Origin: JADHMP01 sp964386915
Lineage (GTDB): Bacteria > Bacteroidota > Bacteroidia > Flavobacteriales > Flavobacteriaceae
Assembly (NCBI GenBank): GCA_964386915.1
Contig: CAYLUQ010000003.1
Span: 62,001 to 126,000 of the forward strand
Length of the DNA: 64,000 bases
Reading direction: 5' to 3'
The position numbers and the translations under genes are program-made. A model generated the notes under the pieces. The model was not told the origin of the DNA, ran no database searches, and saw nothing but the letters and a program-made list of their open reading frames with translations. Below, one piece after another: positions 51,381 to 60,392 of this stretch (position 1 is the stretch's first letter; every line of letters starts with the position of its first letter).

Positions 51381-52784
51381 ATGAATCTTGCGGATACTAT
51401 AGTGGCCGTTGCCACCCCCCCCGGAGAAGGTGCCATTGCCTTGTTGCGGGTTTCAGGGCCCGAGGCCATTGCTACTACTGAAGTGCTTTTTCAATCTAAA
51501 AGCAAGCGCTCTCTTCAAAAAGGAGGCTCGCAAGACGTTTATTTTGGCACTATTAATTACCAAAACGAACTTTTGGATGAGGTGTTAGTGACGGTTTTTA
51601 AGGCGCCCCATTCCTATACAGGCGAAGATGTGGTGGAACTTTCTTGCCATGGCTCTCCCTATATTCAACAACAACTTTTACAAGCCTATATTGAACAAAA
51701 AGTGCGAATTGCCACCCCAGGGGAATTTACCTTACGTGCCTATTTAAACAAAAAAATGGATTTAAGTCAGGCCGAAGCCGTTGCCGATCTCATTGCCTCA
51801 GACGCCGCCGGAGCACATCGTTTGGCCCTACAGCAAATGCGGGGCGGGGTGTCTTCTCACTTGAATAGCCTTAGAGAAAAACTCATCAATTTTACAGCTC
51901 TTATAGAATTGGAGCTCGATTTTTCTGAAGAAGATGTTGCTTTTGCCGATCGCCAAGAATTGGTCAATTTGGTGGATGCACTCCAACAGCAATTGCAGGA
52001 ACTTCTCTCCTCTTTTACCTTGGGAAATGCTATTAAAAGCGGTATTCCCGTGGCCATTGCAGGAAAACCCAATGCCGGAAAATCTTCCCTGCTCAATGCT
52101 TTGCTCAATGAAGAAAAGGCCATCGTTTCTGATATTGCCGGCACCACGCGAGACAGCATTGAAGATACTTTGGTGATTGAAGGGCTTAAGTTTCGCTTTA
52201 TCGATACGGCTGGCTTACGCGAAACCACCGACACCATAGAGGCCTTTGGCGTGCAAAGAGCCTATGAAAAAGTGACTCAAGCTCAACTTTTGCTTTATCT
52301 CTATGATCCCCTTGACACCCCACCAAAAGCTGTTTTAGAAGATCTCAACAAAATGAAACGAGCCGACCTTCAAATCATTTTGGTAGAAAGTAAAATTGAT
52401 CGATTTGACCCCAATGCTTTTTTGGCACATCAGGAGGAACTAATACAACTCTTGCCCCCTGAATGGCCTATAGAATTTCTAAAACTCTCTACTTTTCAAC
52501 CCGAAACCATAGCGCATTTAAAAACTAGTTTGCACCGCAAAATCAAGGCAACCCAATCTTCCGAAAGCGTTTTAATTAGCAATGCCCGCCATCAGGAAGC
52601 CTTGCAATTGGCCGCTGAAGCGTTGCAAACGGTTGCAGAGGGACTTCAACATCAAATTAGTGGCGATTTGCTGAGCATTGACCTTAAAGAAGCTATTCAG
52701 CATATTGGCAGCATTACCGGAACCATTGAGGTAGATCAAGATATTTTAGGCACCATCTTTGGTCGCTTTTGTATTGGGAAATAA
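51381..52784 (+). CDS. mnmE: tRNA uridine-5-carboxymethylaminomethyl synthesis GTPase
   Basis: 467 aa from the ATG at 51381; the open frame to 51333 is not homologous. The N-terminal folate-binding domain begins DTIVAVATPPGEGAIALLRV. The G domain shows GKPNAGKSSLLNAL and SDIAGTTRD and DTAGLRET. The C-terminus ends in the conserved GRFCIGK, with the catalytic Cys. Modifies U34 of tRNAs together with MnmG. Confidence 0.97.
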   Translation: MNLADTIVAVATPPGEGAIALLRVSGPEAIATTEVLFQSKSKRSLQKGGSQDVYFGTINYQNELLDEVLVTVFKAPHSYTGEDVVELSCHGSPYIQQQLLQAYIEQKVRIATPGEFTLRAYLNKKMDLSQAEAVADLIASDAAGAHRLALQQMRGGVSSHLNSLREKLINFTALIELELDFSEEDVAFADRQELVNLVDALQQQLQELLSSFTLGNAIKSGIPVAIAGKPNAGKSSLLNALLNEEKAIVSDIAGTTRDSIEDTLVIEGLKFRFIDTAGLRETTDTIEAFGVQRAYEKVTQAQLLLYLYDPLDTPPKAVLEDLNKMKRADLQIILVESKIDRFDPNAFLAHQEELIQLLPPEWPIEFLKLSTFQPETIAHLKTSLHRKIKATQSSESVLISNARHQEALQLAAEALQTVAEGLQHQISGDLLSIDLKEAIQHIGSITGTIEVDQDILGTIFGRFCIGK

Positions 52785-53099
52785 AAATTCTAAAAACCAC
52801 TCCTTCTCAATCCTTTTAGCTAAAAGCCTTTTTTTATTGCCCCACTTTTTTTATTTTAAAACCGATACGCACCCAATCTAGCCTATGTCATGAAGTCCCT
52901 ACGTTCACTATCAACACTTTGTTTTTGTAGCCGTATTCCTAATGATAACCATCTGCAGGAGGGTTTACTACTATTGCCTAATCCACCACAAATAGAGCAA
53001 GGAGGTATATTGAAGTTAGGAATAGACAGGAGGTCTTATTTAGGTGCTAGCTTTTATTGAAGCAACATGAATATTAACTAACAAACAAACTTTAGTATT
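52785..53099. other. Intergenic stretch (315 bp), no convincing gene
   Basis: A perfect 14-nt palindrome (CTTTTAG-CTAAAAG, 52813-52826) followed by CCTTTTTTT lies 28 nt after mnmE and could be part of a weak terminator, although the palindrome leaves little room for a loop. An ATG at 52890 opens a 56-codon frame ending at 53060 with no recognisable features. AGGAGG-like sequences occur three times (52957-53034). Confidence 0.4.
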
Positions 53100-53603
53100 A
53101 TGAAAATCAGCATTTTAACAACTGGTATTTTAGCATTTATTATGTCAAGCTGCGCTACAATTATCCATGGCCCTACCCAAAAGGTTAATTTGAATAGCCA
53201 ACCTAACGGAGCGACCATTACAATTGATGGAAAAGAAATGGGAAAAACTCCTAAGACATTAGTTCTTAGAAGAATAGGTAGAGAAAAAGGAGTTAAATCA
53301 AAAAAGCAACAGTATGATGTGAAAATAGCTTTAGATAGCTATTATCCATATGAAATAACGATTAAACGAGAGATGGATGGATGGTTCTTAGGTAATCTGT
53401 TGTTTGGTGGAATTATTGGAATTATTGTTGATGCTTCCAGTGGTGCAATGTATAAATTGACTCCTGACCAAGTAATTGCTCAATTGAAAAGTAATTCAAC
53501 AGGAATGATTGATTTAAAAGATGATCAAATTTATGTTGCTGTTAGCATGAAAATAGATCCAAACTGGGAGCAAATTGGGCAATTAGAAAAACTAACGGAA
53601 TAG
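53100..53603 (+). CDS. PEGA-domain lipoprotein
   Basis: 167 aa. Lipobox MSSC with C18, then ATIIHGPTQKVNLNSQPNGA (about 19-38) and ITIDGKEMGKTPKTLVLRR, a PEGA-type beta-sandwich with the Pro-x-Gly-Ala core. A hydrophobic segment LGNLLFGGIIGIIVDASSGA (about 100-119) is typical of this small lipoprotein group. Function unknown; probably periplasmic or outer-membrane surface. The gene stands alone and its upstream region shows no clear promoter motif. Confidence 0.82.
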   Translation: MKISILTTGILAFIMSSCATIIHGPTQKVNLNSQPNGATITIDGKEMGKTPKTLVLRRIGREKGVKSKKQQYDVKIALDSYYPYEITIKREMDGWFLGNLLFGGIIGIIVDASSGAMYKLTPDQVIAQLKSNSTGMIDLKDDQIYVAVSMKIDPNWEQIGQLEKLTE

Positions 53604-53677
53604 CACTAAACAAAAGGCTTTTGGCTTGTATCTGCCTTATAGTTTAAACAAAAGCCAATTAATTGCACTACAGTGCC

Positions 53678-53685
53678 TATTTTTG
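53678..53685 (+). promoter_or_regulatory. Candidate -7 element (TATTTTTG) for the TonB receptor operon
   Basis: TATTTTTG fits TAnnTTTG and lies 34 nt before the ATG at 53720. Confidence 0.4.
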
Positions 53686-53719
53686 TAGCGAATTGCTTGA
53701 AAAAAAATTGAAAAAGAAA

Positions 53720-56095
53720 ATGCCAAGGCGTATTTCACCCTTTTTCTTAGTTGCCTTTTGCTCCTTTGTGTTGGCATATGGGCAGGATCGCCAAACCCTG
53801 AGTGGCTATATTACCGATGCCAACACCAACGAAACCCTTATAGGGGTAAATGTTATTTTTCCTGATTTGCAACTAGGGGTCATCACCAACGAATATGGGT
53901 TTTATTCCATCACCGTTCCTAAGGGGTTTCATGCTGTTGTTATCAGCTATTTGGGCTTTGAAAATTTGAATACCAGCATTGACCTAGAAACCGACTTAAC
54001 CCAAAATTTTGAATTGGTGGAAACGGCCCTTGCCCTAGAAGAAGTGGAGGTGGTTGAAAATGTGGAGGCGATGAACCTCAAAAGCCCCGAAATGAGCGTA
54101 AACCGTCTCAGCATCAGCACCATTCAAAACATGCCGGCTGCTCTAGGAGAAGTTGATATTATTAAATCCATCACCCTTTTACCGGGAGTTACCAATGGCG
54201 GGGAGGGCTCCTCGGGTTTTAATGTGCGGGGTGGTGCAGCTGACCAAAACCTTATTTTGCTCGATGAGGCCATTATTTATAACGCCTCTCACCTCTTTGG
54301 TTTTTTCTCCGTTTTTAATCCAGACGCCATCAAAGACCTCAAGCTCTACAAAGGCGGCATTCCGTCTAACTATGGCGGACGGGTAGCCTCCGTATTGAAT
54401 ATTTATCAAAAAGAAGGGAACAGCAAACAGTTTCGGGCCAATGGCGGTATAGGACTCATTTCAAGCCGTCTGTTGGTGGAAGGCCCGCTAAAAAAAGACA
54501 AGGGTGCCTTTCTCTTCGGAGGACGCAGTAGCTATGCCCATTTGTTTCTCCCCCTTATTGAAAGTATTGACAATAACAAAGCCTATTTCTATGATCTCAA
54601 CACCAAGTTGAGTTACACACTAGATGAAAAAAACAAAATATTTCTCTCTGGCTATTTTGGAAGAGATGTTTTTGATATAGATAATCTGTTTAGCAACGCC
54701 TATGGCAATTCGGTAGCCAATTTCAGATGGAACCATTTGTTTTCTAAAAAACTATTTTCTAATCTATCGCTGATTTATTCAGACTATGATTATTATCTAG
54801 ATTTTAATTTCGCCGATTTTAAATGGACTTCTGGCATTATCAATTTTAATGCGAAATATGATTTTAAGCACTATCTAAACGAAAACACCAAATTGGCCTA
54901 TGGCTTAAATCATATTAACTATCAATTTGACCCTGGTCTTATTGAACCCACCAAAGAAAACACGCAGGTTCAAACCAACAAACTCACCGATAAATTTGCT
55001 TTAGAAAATGCGATTTATGGGAGCTTAGACACTGCCTTAAGTGCCAACGTAAACATTATGATAGGCTTGCGATTGAGTAATTTTATCCGTTTGGGGCAAC
55101 CGCTTTTTAACTATGCTAACAATCAGCCGGTGTTGTTTAATGAGTCACTCCAAATTTATGAAAGTGCTTCTCCTATTGGCCTAACAGAATTTAAAAAAAG
55201 AGAGGTTCTAAAGTCGTTTTATAATCTAGAGCCCCGCTTTTCAATGGCCTATGAGCTTAAAAGAGAGCAATCGGTTAAAGTGAGCTACAACCGCATGGCC
55301 CAATATTTACATTTAATTTCTAACACCAATGCCCCCACTCCCATTGATATATGGGCACCCAGTGGTCCTTTTATTGAGCCCCAACTCCTAGATCAAGTGG
55401 CCTTAGGCTATTTTAAAAGCCTCCAAAACAACCGCTATAATCTTTCAATAGAAGCGTTCTTCAAAACCATTCAAAACCGATTAGATTATATTGATGGAGC
55501 AGAATTAATTGCCAATAATGCCATTGAACAAGTCTTGTTAAGCGGCATTGCTGAAGCCAAGGGTTTGGAACTGCTTTTGCGAAAAAATGAGGGGAAACTA
55601 ACAGGCTGGCTGGCCTACACACTTTCTCGTTCCGTGCAACAAACCCAAGGAAGAACTCCCTCAGAAACTGGCATAAGCAATGGCGAATGGTATTTTACGC
55701 CCTATGATAAAACACACGATTTGAGTCTAACAGCCTCCTATCAGCAAAACAAGCGTTGGCGTTTCAACACGAATTTTCTCTATCAAACCGGTCAACCGGT
55801 CACCTATCCCAACGGACAATATACTTTTAAGGGCTTTTCAATTGCCAACTATGAATCCAGAAACAGCAGCAGGTTGCCCGCCTACCACCGCTTGGATCTT
55901 TCGGCAAGCTTCACCCCGCAAAAAAAGAACGGAAAACAAACAGGAGAGTGGGTTTTTAGCATTTTTAATGTCTACAACAGAAAAAATGCTGCCTCCATTC
56001 GCTTTGAGCAAAATCTAGACACAGGAAGCAATGAGGCCATAAAGCTTTCGCTTTTTGGCATTATTCCCTCCGTAACCTATAACTTTAAATGGTAG
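53720..56095 (+). CDS. TonB-dependent outer-membrane receptor with carboxypeptidase-regulatory domain
   Basis: 791 aa from the ATG at 53720. Signal peptide (about 1-21), then a CarboxypepD_reg-like domain (TLSGYITDANTNETLIGVNV, about 25-44), a plug with GFNVRGGAADQNLILLDEAI, and a 22-strand barrel ending in Trp (SVTYNFKW). Such receptors import TonB-energised substrates; the cargo is unknown. Paired with a DUF4249 lipoprotein 1 nt downstream, it forms the two-gene module common in Bacteroidota, distinct from SusCD. Confidence 0.92.
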   Translation: MPRRISPFFLVAFCSFVLAYGQDRQTLSGYITDANTNETLIGVNVIFPDLQLGVITNEYGFYSITVPKGFHAVVISYLGFENLNTSIDLETDLTQNFELVETALALEEVEVVENVEAMNLKSPEMSVNRLSISTIQNMPAALGEVDIIKSITLLPGVTNGGEGSSGFNVRGGAADQNLILLDEAIIYNASHLFGFFSVFNPDAIKDLKLYKGGIPSNYGGRVASVLNIYQKEGNSKQFRANGGIGLISSRLLVEGPLKKDKGAFLFGGRSSYAHLFLPLIESIDNNKAYFYDLNTKLSYTLDEKNKIFLSGYFGRDVFDIDNLFSNAYGNSVANFRWNHLFSKKLFSNLSLIYSDYDYYLDFNFADFKWTSGIINFNAKYDFKHYLNENTKLAYGLNHINYQFDPGLIEPTKENTQVQTNKLTDKFALENAIYGSLDTALSANVNIMIGLRLSNFIRLGQPLFNYANNQPVLFNESLQIYESASPIGLTEFKKREVLKSFYNLEPRFSMAYELKREQSVKVSYNRMAQYLHLISNTNAPTPIDIWAPSGPFIEPQLLDQVALGYFKSLQNNRYNLSIEAFFKTIQNRLDYIDGAELIANNAIEQVLLSGIAEAKGLELLLRKNEGKLTGWLAYTLSRSVQQTQGRTPSETGISNGEWYFTPYDKTHDLSLTASYQQNKRWRFNTNFLYQTGQPVTYPNGQYTFKGFSIANYESRNSSRLPAYHRLDLSASFTPQKKNGKQTGEWVFSIFNVYNRKNAASIRFEQNLDTGSNEAIKLSLFGIIPSVTYNFKW

Positions 56096-56096
56096 C

Positions 56097-56915
56097 ATGA
56101 AAAAAATTGGAAGATGGCTTTGTGCTTTAATTGTCTGCATTAGTTGTGAAGAAATTATTGAAGTTGACCTAAATGAGGAGGCGCCCAGACTGGTTGTGGA
56201 AGCCAATATCAATTGGATTAAAGAAACCCGTCAAACTGAGCAAGAAATATGGCTTTCCACCCTTAGCCCCTATTTTAGCAACGAAACAAATCCGGCTAGC
56301 GGTGCAACCGTAAGTATTGTGGACGAAGCGGCCAAGCGCTATCGCTTTGTGGAAATTGAAAATTCTGGACGCTACGTAGCCCTTGATACCGTTCCCTATC
56401 AGGTCAACCAAAATTATACCCTCCATATTACCTACAACCAAGAAGAATTTGAGGCAACCGAAAGCTTTCAAACGGTGGCCAATATTACACGTGTGGAACA
56501 AGAACAACTCAACTTCTTTGGCCGTGAGGCACTTAAATTTGAAGTCTATAGTTTTGATCCCCCCGAAGAAGAAAACTATACTCTTTTTGAATTCATCACC
56601 CCCCGTTTCGAACTCCCAGACCTCAATGTTTATCGTGATGATTTTACCAATGGCATTGAATACTACGGTATTTTAGTAGACAGCGAGGTAGAAGCAGGCG
56701 ACACACTCCAATTGCGACAGTTGGGCTTATCTCCTAGGGGGTATAACTATTGGAGCCTACTGGTTACGCAAAATTTACAAGGTGGGGGCGGCCCCTTTCA
56801 GCCACCTCCCGTCAACCTCAACGGCAATGTGGTCAACCGCACCAATCCTGATAGGGCTCCTTTGGGCTATTTTCGTATTTCTGAAGTTTCGGAGCTGCAT
56901 TATGTCGTGCAATAA
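56097..56915 (+). CDS. DUF4249 domain lipoprotein
   Basis: 272 aa. Lipobox CISC with C17, then EEIIEVDLNEEAPRLVVEAN (about 18-37), the characteristic DUF4249 opening, and later NPASGATVSIVDEAAKRYRF. Encoded 1 nt behind the TonB receptor, so translated as a pair; probably its surface partner. The substrate is unknown. The end (GYFRISEVSELHYVVQ) fits the family's GYF motif. Confidence 0.9.
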   Translation: MKKIGRWLCALIVCISCEEIIEVDLNEEAPRLVVEANINWIKETRQTEQEIWLSTLSPYFSNETNPASGATVSIVDEAAKRYRFVEIENSGRYVALDTVPYQVNQNYTLHITYNQEEFEATESFQTVANITRVEQEQLNFFGREALKFEVYSFDPPEEENYTLFEFITPRFELPDLNVYRDDFTNGIEYYGILVDSEVEAGDTLQLRQLGLSPRGYNYWSLLVTQNLQGGGGPFQPPPVNLNGNVVNRTNPDRAPLGYFRISEVSELHYVVQ

Positions 56916-57674
56916 AATCATTGCCTCCTAGGTCAGTCAAGAGAGCGCCCTCCCCTTTCGTTGGATACAAATCTTATTTCTTTTAGCCCCTTGCTGCACC
57001 ATTAAAATCTTTGCTACTCAAAGATTTTTTTAGTATTGTTCGGTTGAACAACCCCCAAAATAAGACCCCACCATGAAAGACCTAGCTGCCTCCCTGTATT
57101 TACTTCCAAGAGTTACTAGCCCTAAACACAATGCGTTTAGCCAATCCTTTTTGAGAGCCAAAAAGCTGAAAAGCAAACTATTATAAACAAAAAAACATAA
57201 AATTATTTAAAAGAAATAAACGCCGCCCTTGGGTTTAACCGAATGGTTGAGGATATACACTAGTTGTAACACATATGGACAATTACTCACATCAATATTT
57301 TGGAAAGAATCTTGAGGAATTAGTTTTTATTGCAAAAGGTGAGAAAGTAAAAATACCCTAAAACGAACTTAAATACAACAAATTAATGACTAGAGATGAA
57401 TAGCNNNNNNNNNNNNNNNNNNNNNNNNNNNNNNNNNNNNNNNNNNNNNNNNNNNNNNNNNNNNNNNNNNNNNNNNNNNNNNNNNNNNNNNNNNNNNNNN
57501 NNNNAAAATACCCTAAAACGAACTTAAATACAACAAATTAATGACTAGAGATGAATAGCAAGTTTACAAACAACTCACTTTAGCCAAACCGTTACACAAA
57601 AATCAATCCTCAGCATAAAGACCCTATGGCTTGCCGTTAAAAATTTAGTAGCTTTAGCAAAGAAACAATAAAAC
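56916..57674. other. Gene-poor region with a 100-N scaffold gap
   Basis: No recognised gene in 759 bp. Two short frames exist: 57073-57186 (37 codons, MKDLAASLYLLPRVTSPKHN at its start) and 57275-57361 (28 codons, MDNYSHQYFGKNLEELVFIA at its start), both without support. The Ns at 57405-57504 are exactly 100. The 55 nt at 57350-57404 are repeated exactly at 57505-57559 on the other side of the gap. Confidence 0.85.
57350..57559. repeat. 55-bp direct repeat flanking the N gap
   Basis: The 55 nt before the gap (57350-57404) and the 55 nt after it (57505-57559) are identical. The repeat ends exactly at the Ns on both sides, as expected for two assembly-graph contigs sharing one k-mer. Confidence 0.9.
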
Positions 57675-58661
57675 ATGTCAAAACGTGTTCGGTTTGCATT
57701 TTGGCTAAGCACATTTATACTGCTGCTCATGGGGTGTAAAACCAAGGCAGAGCAGCCTCAATATGTTTTTAAAGCCAGCATGTTGGTCAATGAAAACCAC
57801 ACTTGGTATAAGGCCTTTGTGCATTTTGGCGAACTTCTAGCCGAGCGATCTAAGGGTCAAATAAAACTTGAGATATACCCCTCAGAACAGCTGGCTAAAG
57901 AAATTGAAGCCATTCGCCTCATTCAAGCTGGCGTGATAGACATGACCATTTCGGCCGCAACCCTAGCCAATTGGGAAGAAATCTTAACTTTTTCGGACAT
58001 GCCTTTTTTGCTAAAAGATGCCGCTGCAATGAGAAAGTTGATCGAAAGTCCCATTGGTGCCCAAATTGAACAGGTTATGATTGAAAAAATGGGCCTACGC
58101 CCTGTGGGCTATTTTCAACGGGGGGAACGACACCTCACCAGCAATAGACCCATCAAACATCCTGACGATTTACAAGGACTCATCATTCGGGTGCCTAATG
58201 CCCCCTCCTATGTTACGGCCTGGAATTCTATGGGGGCTAAACCCACCCCTATGGCTTTTTCAGAAGTATTTACGGCCCTCCAGCAGGGCACTATAGAAGC
58301 CCAAGAAAATCCCTTTGCCATGATTAAAAATGCGGGCTTTAGTGAAGTGCAACAATATGTGAACCTAACCGGCCATGTGGTTAGTTGGGGGTATCCCCTC
58401 GTGGGAGAAGCCCAATTTCAAAGACTTCCTCCTCCTTTGCAAGAAGTGTTTTTAGAAGCGGCAAAAGAAATGCAGGCCTACGAACATGAGCTTTTTGTAG
58501 CCAATGAAACTCAAGTGCAAGAAGACCTTCAAAATGAAGGCATGACCTTTATTGAAGTTGACCAAAAGGCTTTTATAGAACGTAGTGAAAAAGCCATTTA
58601 CGAAAGCCTCTCTCCGAACATGAAAAACGTGTATCAATCCATAAAAGCGCTCACCCAATGA
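57675..58661 (+). CDS. dctP: TRAP transporter substrate-binding lipoprotein (DctP)
   Basis: 328 aa. Lipobox LLMGC with C21, unusual because many DctP proteins are free periplasmic. The DctP fold is evident: FKASMLVNENHTWYKAFVHF (about 32-51), LAKEIEAIRLIQAGVIDMTI, and the substrate-contacting Arg in DLQGLIIRVPNAPSYV (about 168-183). It binds an organic acid, often a sugar acid or C4-dicarboxylate, for sodium-driven uptake. It overlaps dctQ by ATGA. Confidence 0.9.
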   Translation: MSKRVRFAFWLSTFILLLMGCKTKAEQPQYVFKASMLVNENHTWYKAFVHFGELLAERSKGQIKLEIYPSEQLAKEIEAIRLIQAGVIDMTISAATLANWEEILTFSDMPFLLKDAAAMRKLIESPIGAQIEQVMIEKMGLRPVGYFQRGERHLTSNRPIKHPDDLQGLIIRVPNAPSYVTAWNSMGAKPTPMAFSEVFTALQQGTIEAQENPFAMIKNAGFSEVQQYVNLTGHVVSWGYPLVGEAQFQRLPPPLQEVFLEAAKEMQAYEHELFVANETQVQEDLQNEGMTFIEVDQKAFIERSEKAIYESLSPNMKNVYQSIKALTQ

Positions 58662-59116
58662 AGCCGTTAAAACTTTTAGGTTGGACCCTTAAAATCGGAA
58701 CTCTGCTAAGCAGTTTTGGCTTTGTGATTACCGTTTCGATTCAAATTTTTGCGCGCTATTTTTTAGATAACGTTCCTGCCTGGACCGAAGAAGCTTCTCG
58801 TATTTTATTTATTTATGCCATTGCCTTTGCCAGTGGGCTAGCCTATAGAGGAAACTATTTTGTGCAATTGGATTTATTTTCCAAAAAAAAGAATCCAAAA
58901 CTTCAGCAAAACCTAAATAGAATCATTCCCCTGCTTGTTTTTCTGCTATTTGGTGTCATGGGGATCTATGCTATTAAGGTTGTTGAAATGGGACGTTACG
59001 AGCTTTCGCCCAGCCTGCAAATTCCTATGACCTTCCCGTTTTTTAGTTTATTAATCCTCACAGGGTCTATCTGTATCTATGCTGCTATTAACTTTTTGAA
59101 ACAACTAAAAAAATGA
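58658..59116 (+). CDS. dctQ: TRAP transporter small membrane subunit (DctQ)
   Basis: 152 aa with four membrane helices. The second region contains the family signature FARYFLDNVPAWTEEASRIL (about 32-51) followed by the FASGLAYRGNYFVQLDL segment. Forms the membrane complex with DctM. Translationally coupled on both sides: ATGA overlaps with dctP and dctM. Confidence 0.9.
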   Translation: MKPLKLLGWTLKIGTLLSSFGFVITVSIQIFARYFLDNVPAWTEEASRILFIYAIAFASGLAYRGNYFVQLDLFSKKKNPKLQQNLNRIIPLLVFLLFGVMGIYAIKVVEMGRYELSPSLQIPMTFPFFSLLILTGSICIYAAINFLKQLKK

Positions 59117-60387
59117 TTGCATTACTCCTTATCGTTTTTGTGTTAGGCTTATTGCTTCGCTTTCCTATTGCTTTTTCTTTGGGATTATCTTGTTGTCTCT
59201 ATCTGCTTGTTAAAGGCACACCTCTAACGGTGATCCCGTTAAAAATGTATGCCGGCATTGATGTTTTTGTTCTGTTGAGTATTCCAGGCTTTATTTTAGC
59301 CGGAAATCTGATGAATCAAGGCGGGCTTACCGATAAGATAATTCGGTTTTGCAACCATTTACTAGGCCACGTTAGAGGAGGATTGGCCTTTGTGAATATT
59401 GGTGCTTCCATGTTGTTTGCCGGAATTTCTGGAACAGCCATATCAGATACCGCTAGTTTAGGCTCTGTTCTCATTCCAGCTATGAAAAAAGAGGGCTATG
59501 ATCGTGATTTTTCTTGTGCCATAACAGCTGCTTCCTCCACGGTTGGGCCCATCATTCCACCTAGTTTACCCATGATTATTGCCGCTACCCTAAGCGGTCT
59601 ATCTGTTGGAAAGCTTTTCCTAGCCGGAGCAATACCAGGACTGCTTCTAGGCTTTGGACTTTTCTTGGTGACCTATATCATTGCACAACGTAAAAAATAT
59701 CCCAAAAACAAACGCAGTAGTTTCTATCAACTAGTGGTTAGTTTTGGCCAAACCTTTTGGGCCCTTGGGCTAACTGTGCTCATTTTGGTAGGTATCATTG
59801 GAGGAGTATTCACCCCAACAGAAGCGTCTATAGTAGCGGTGCTCTATGCGCTACTGGTGGGGCTTTTTATCTATAAAAAATTAAATATTAAAAACATCAC
59901 CATTGTTTTTTTAGATTCGATGAAAACCACGGCATCGCTTATGATTCTAGTGGGTTTTGCCAATTTATTTGGCTTTATTTTAATCACGGAGCAAATTCCA
60001 CAAACCCTTTCAACTGAAATTCTTGCTTTTACCAACAACAAATATGTAGTGCTCTTGTTGATTAATCTCTTGCTCATTGCAGTGGGAACTTTCATGGAGA
60101 CCATTGCCGCCCTTTTAATTATGTTTCCCATTCTCTTGAAAGTGGCCCTAGCCGTAGACATTGCCCCTATGCATTTTGCCGTTATTTGTGTGTTAAACCT
60201 CATTATTGGACTAACAACACCACCGGTTGGTGTTTGCCTTTTTGTGGCCTCTAGCATTGGCAAAACCTCAATCGGAAAGGTGAGTAAAGCCGGATTGCCT
60301 TTTTTAGCTGTTAGTTTGATCGTACTCATTTTGGTTTCACTCTTTCCAGAACTTTCCCTTTTTCTTCCCGAATTAATTTTAAACTAA
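59113..60387 (+). CDS. dctM: TRAP transporter large permease (DctM)
   Basis: 424 aa with about 12 membrane helices. The conserved IPGFILAGNLMNQGGLTDKI (about 57-76), ASMLFAGISGTAISDTASLG (about 98-117), and STVGPIIPPSLPMI are typical of the DctM subunit, including conserved Ser/Pro positions. Carries out sodium-coupled uptake of the acid captured by DctP. The dehydrogenase gene follows 5 nt downstream. Confidence 0.94.
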   Translation: MIALLLIVFVLGLLLRFPIAFSLGLSCCLYLLVKGTPLTVIPLKMYAGIDVFVLLSIPGFILAGNLMNQGGLTDKIIRFCNHLLGHVRGGLAFVNIGASMLFAGISGTAISDTASLGSVLIPAMKKEGYDRDFSCAITAASSTVGPIIPPSLPMIIAATLSGLSVGKLFLAGAIPGLLLGFGLFLVTYIIAQRKKYPKNKRSSFYQLVVSFGQTFWALGLTVLILVGIIGGVFTPTEASIVAVLYALLVGLFIYKKLNIKNITIVFLDSMKTTASLMILVGFANLFGFILITEQIPQTLSTEILAFTNNKYVVLLLINLLLIAVGTFMETIAALLIMFPILLKVALAVDIAPMHFAVICVLNLIIGLTTPPVGVCLFVASSIGKTSIGKVSKAGLPFLAVSLIVLILVSLFPELSLFLPELILN

Positions 60388-60392
60388 AAGCC

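Noticed and set aside
52890..53060. 56-codon frame in the mnmE-PEGA intergenic region
   Set aside because: No family, no clear ribosome site or promoter, unusual Cys-rich start; more likely chance in non-coding DNA.
57073..57361. Two short frames of 37 and 28 codons before the N gap
   Set aside because: Too short and without homology I can recognise; they flank an assembly break.
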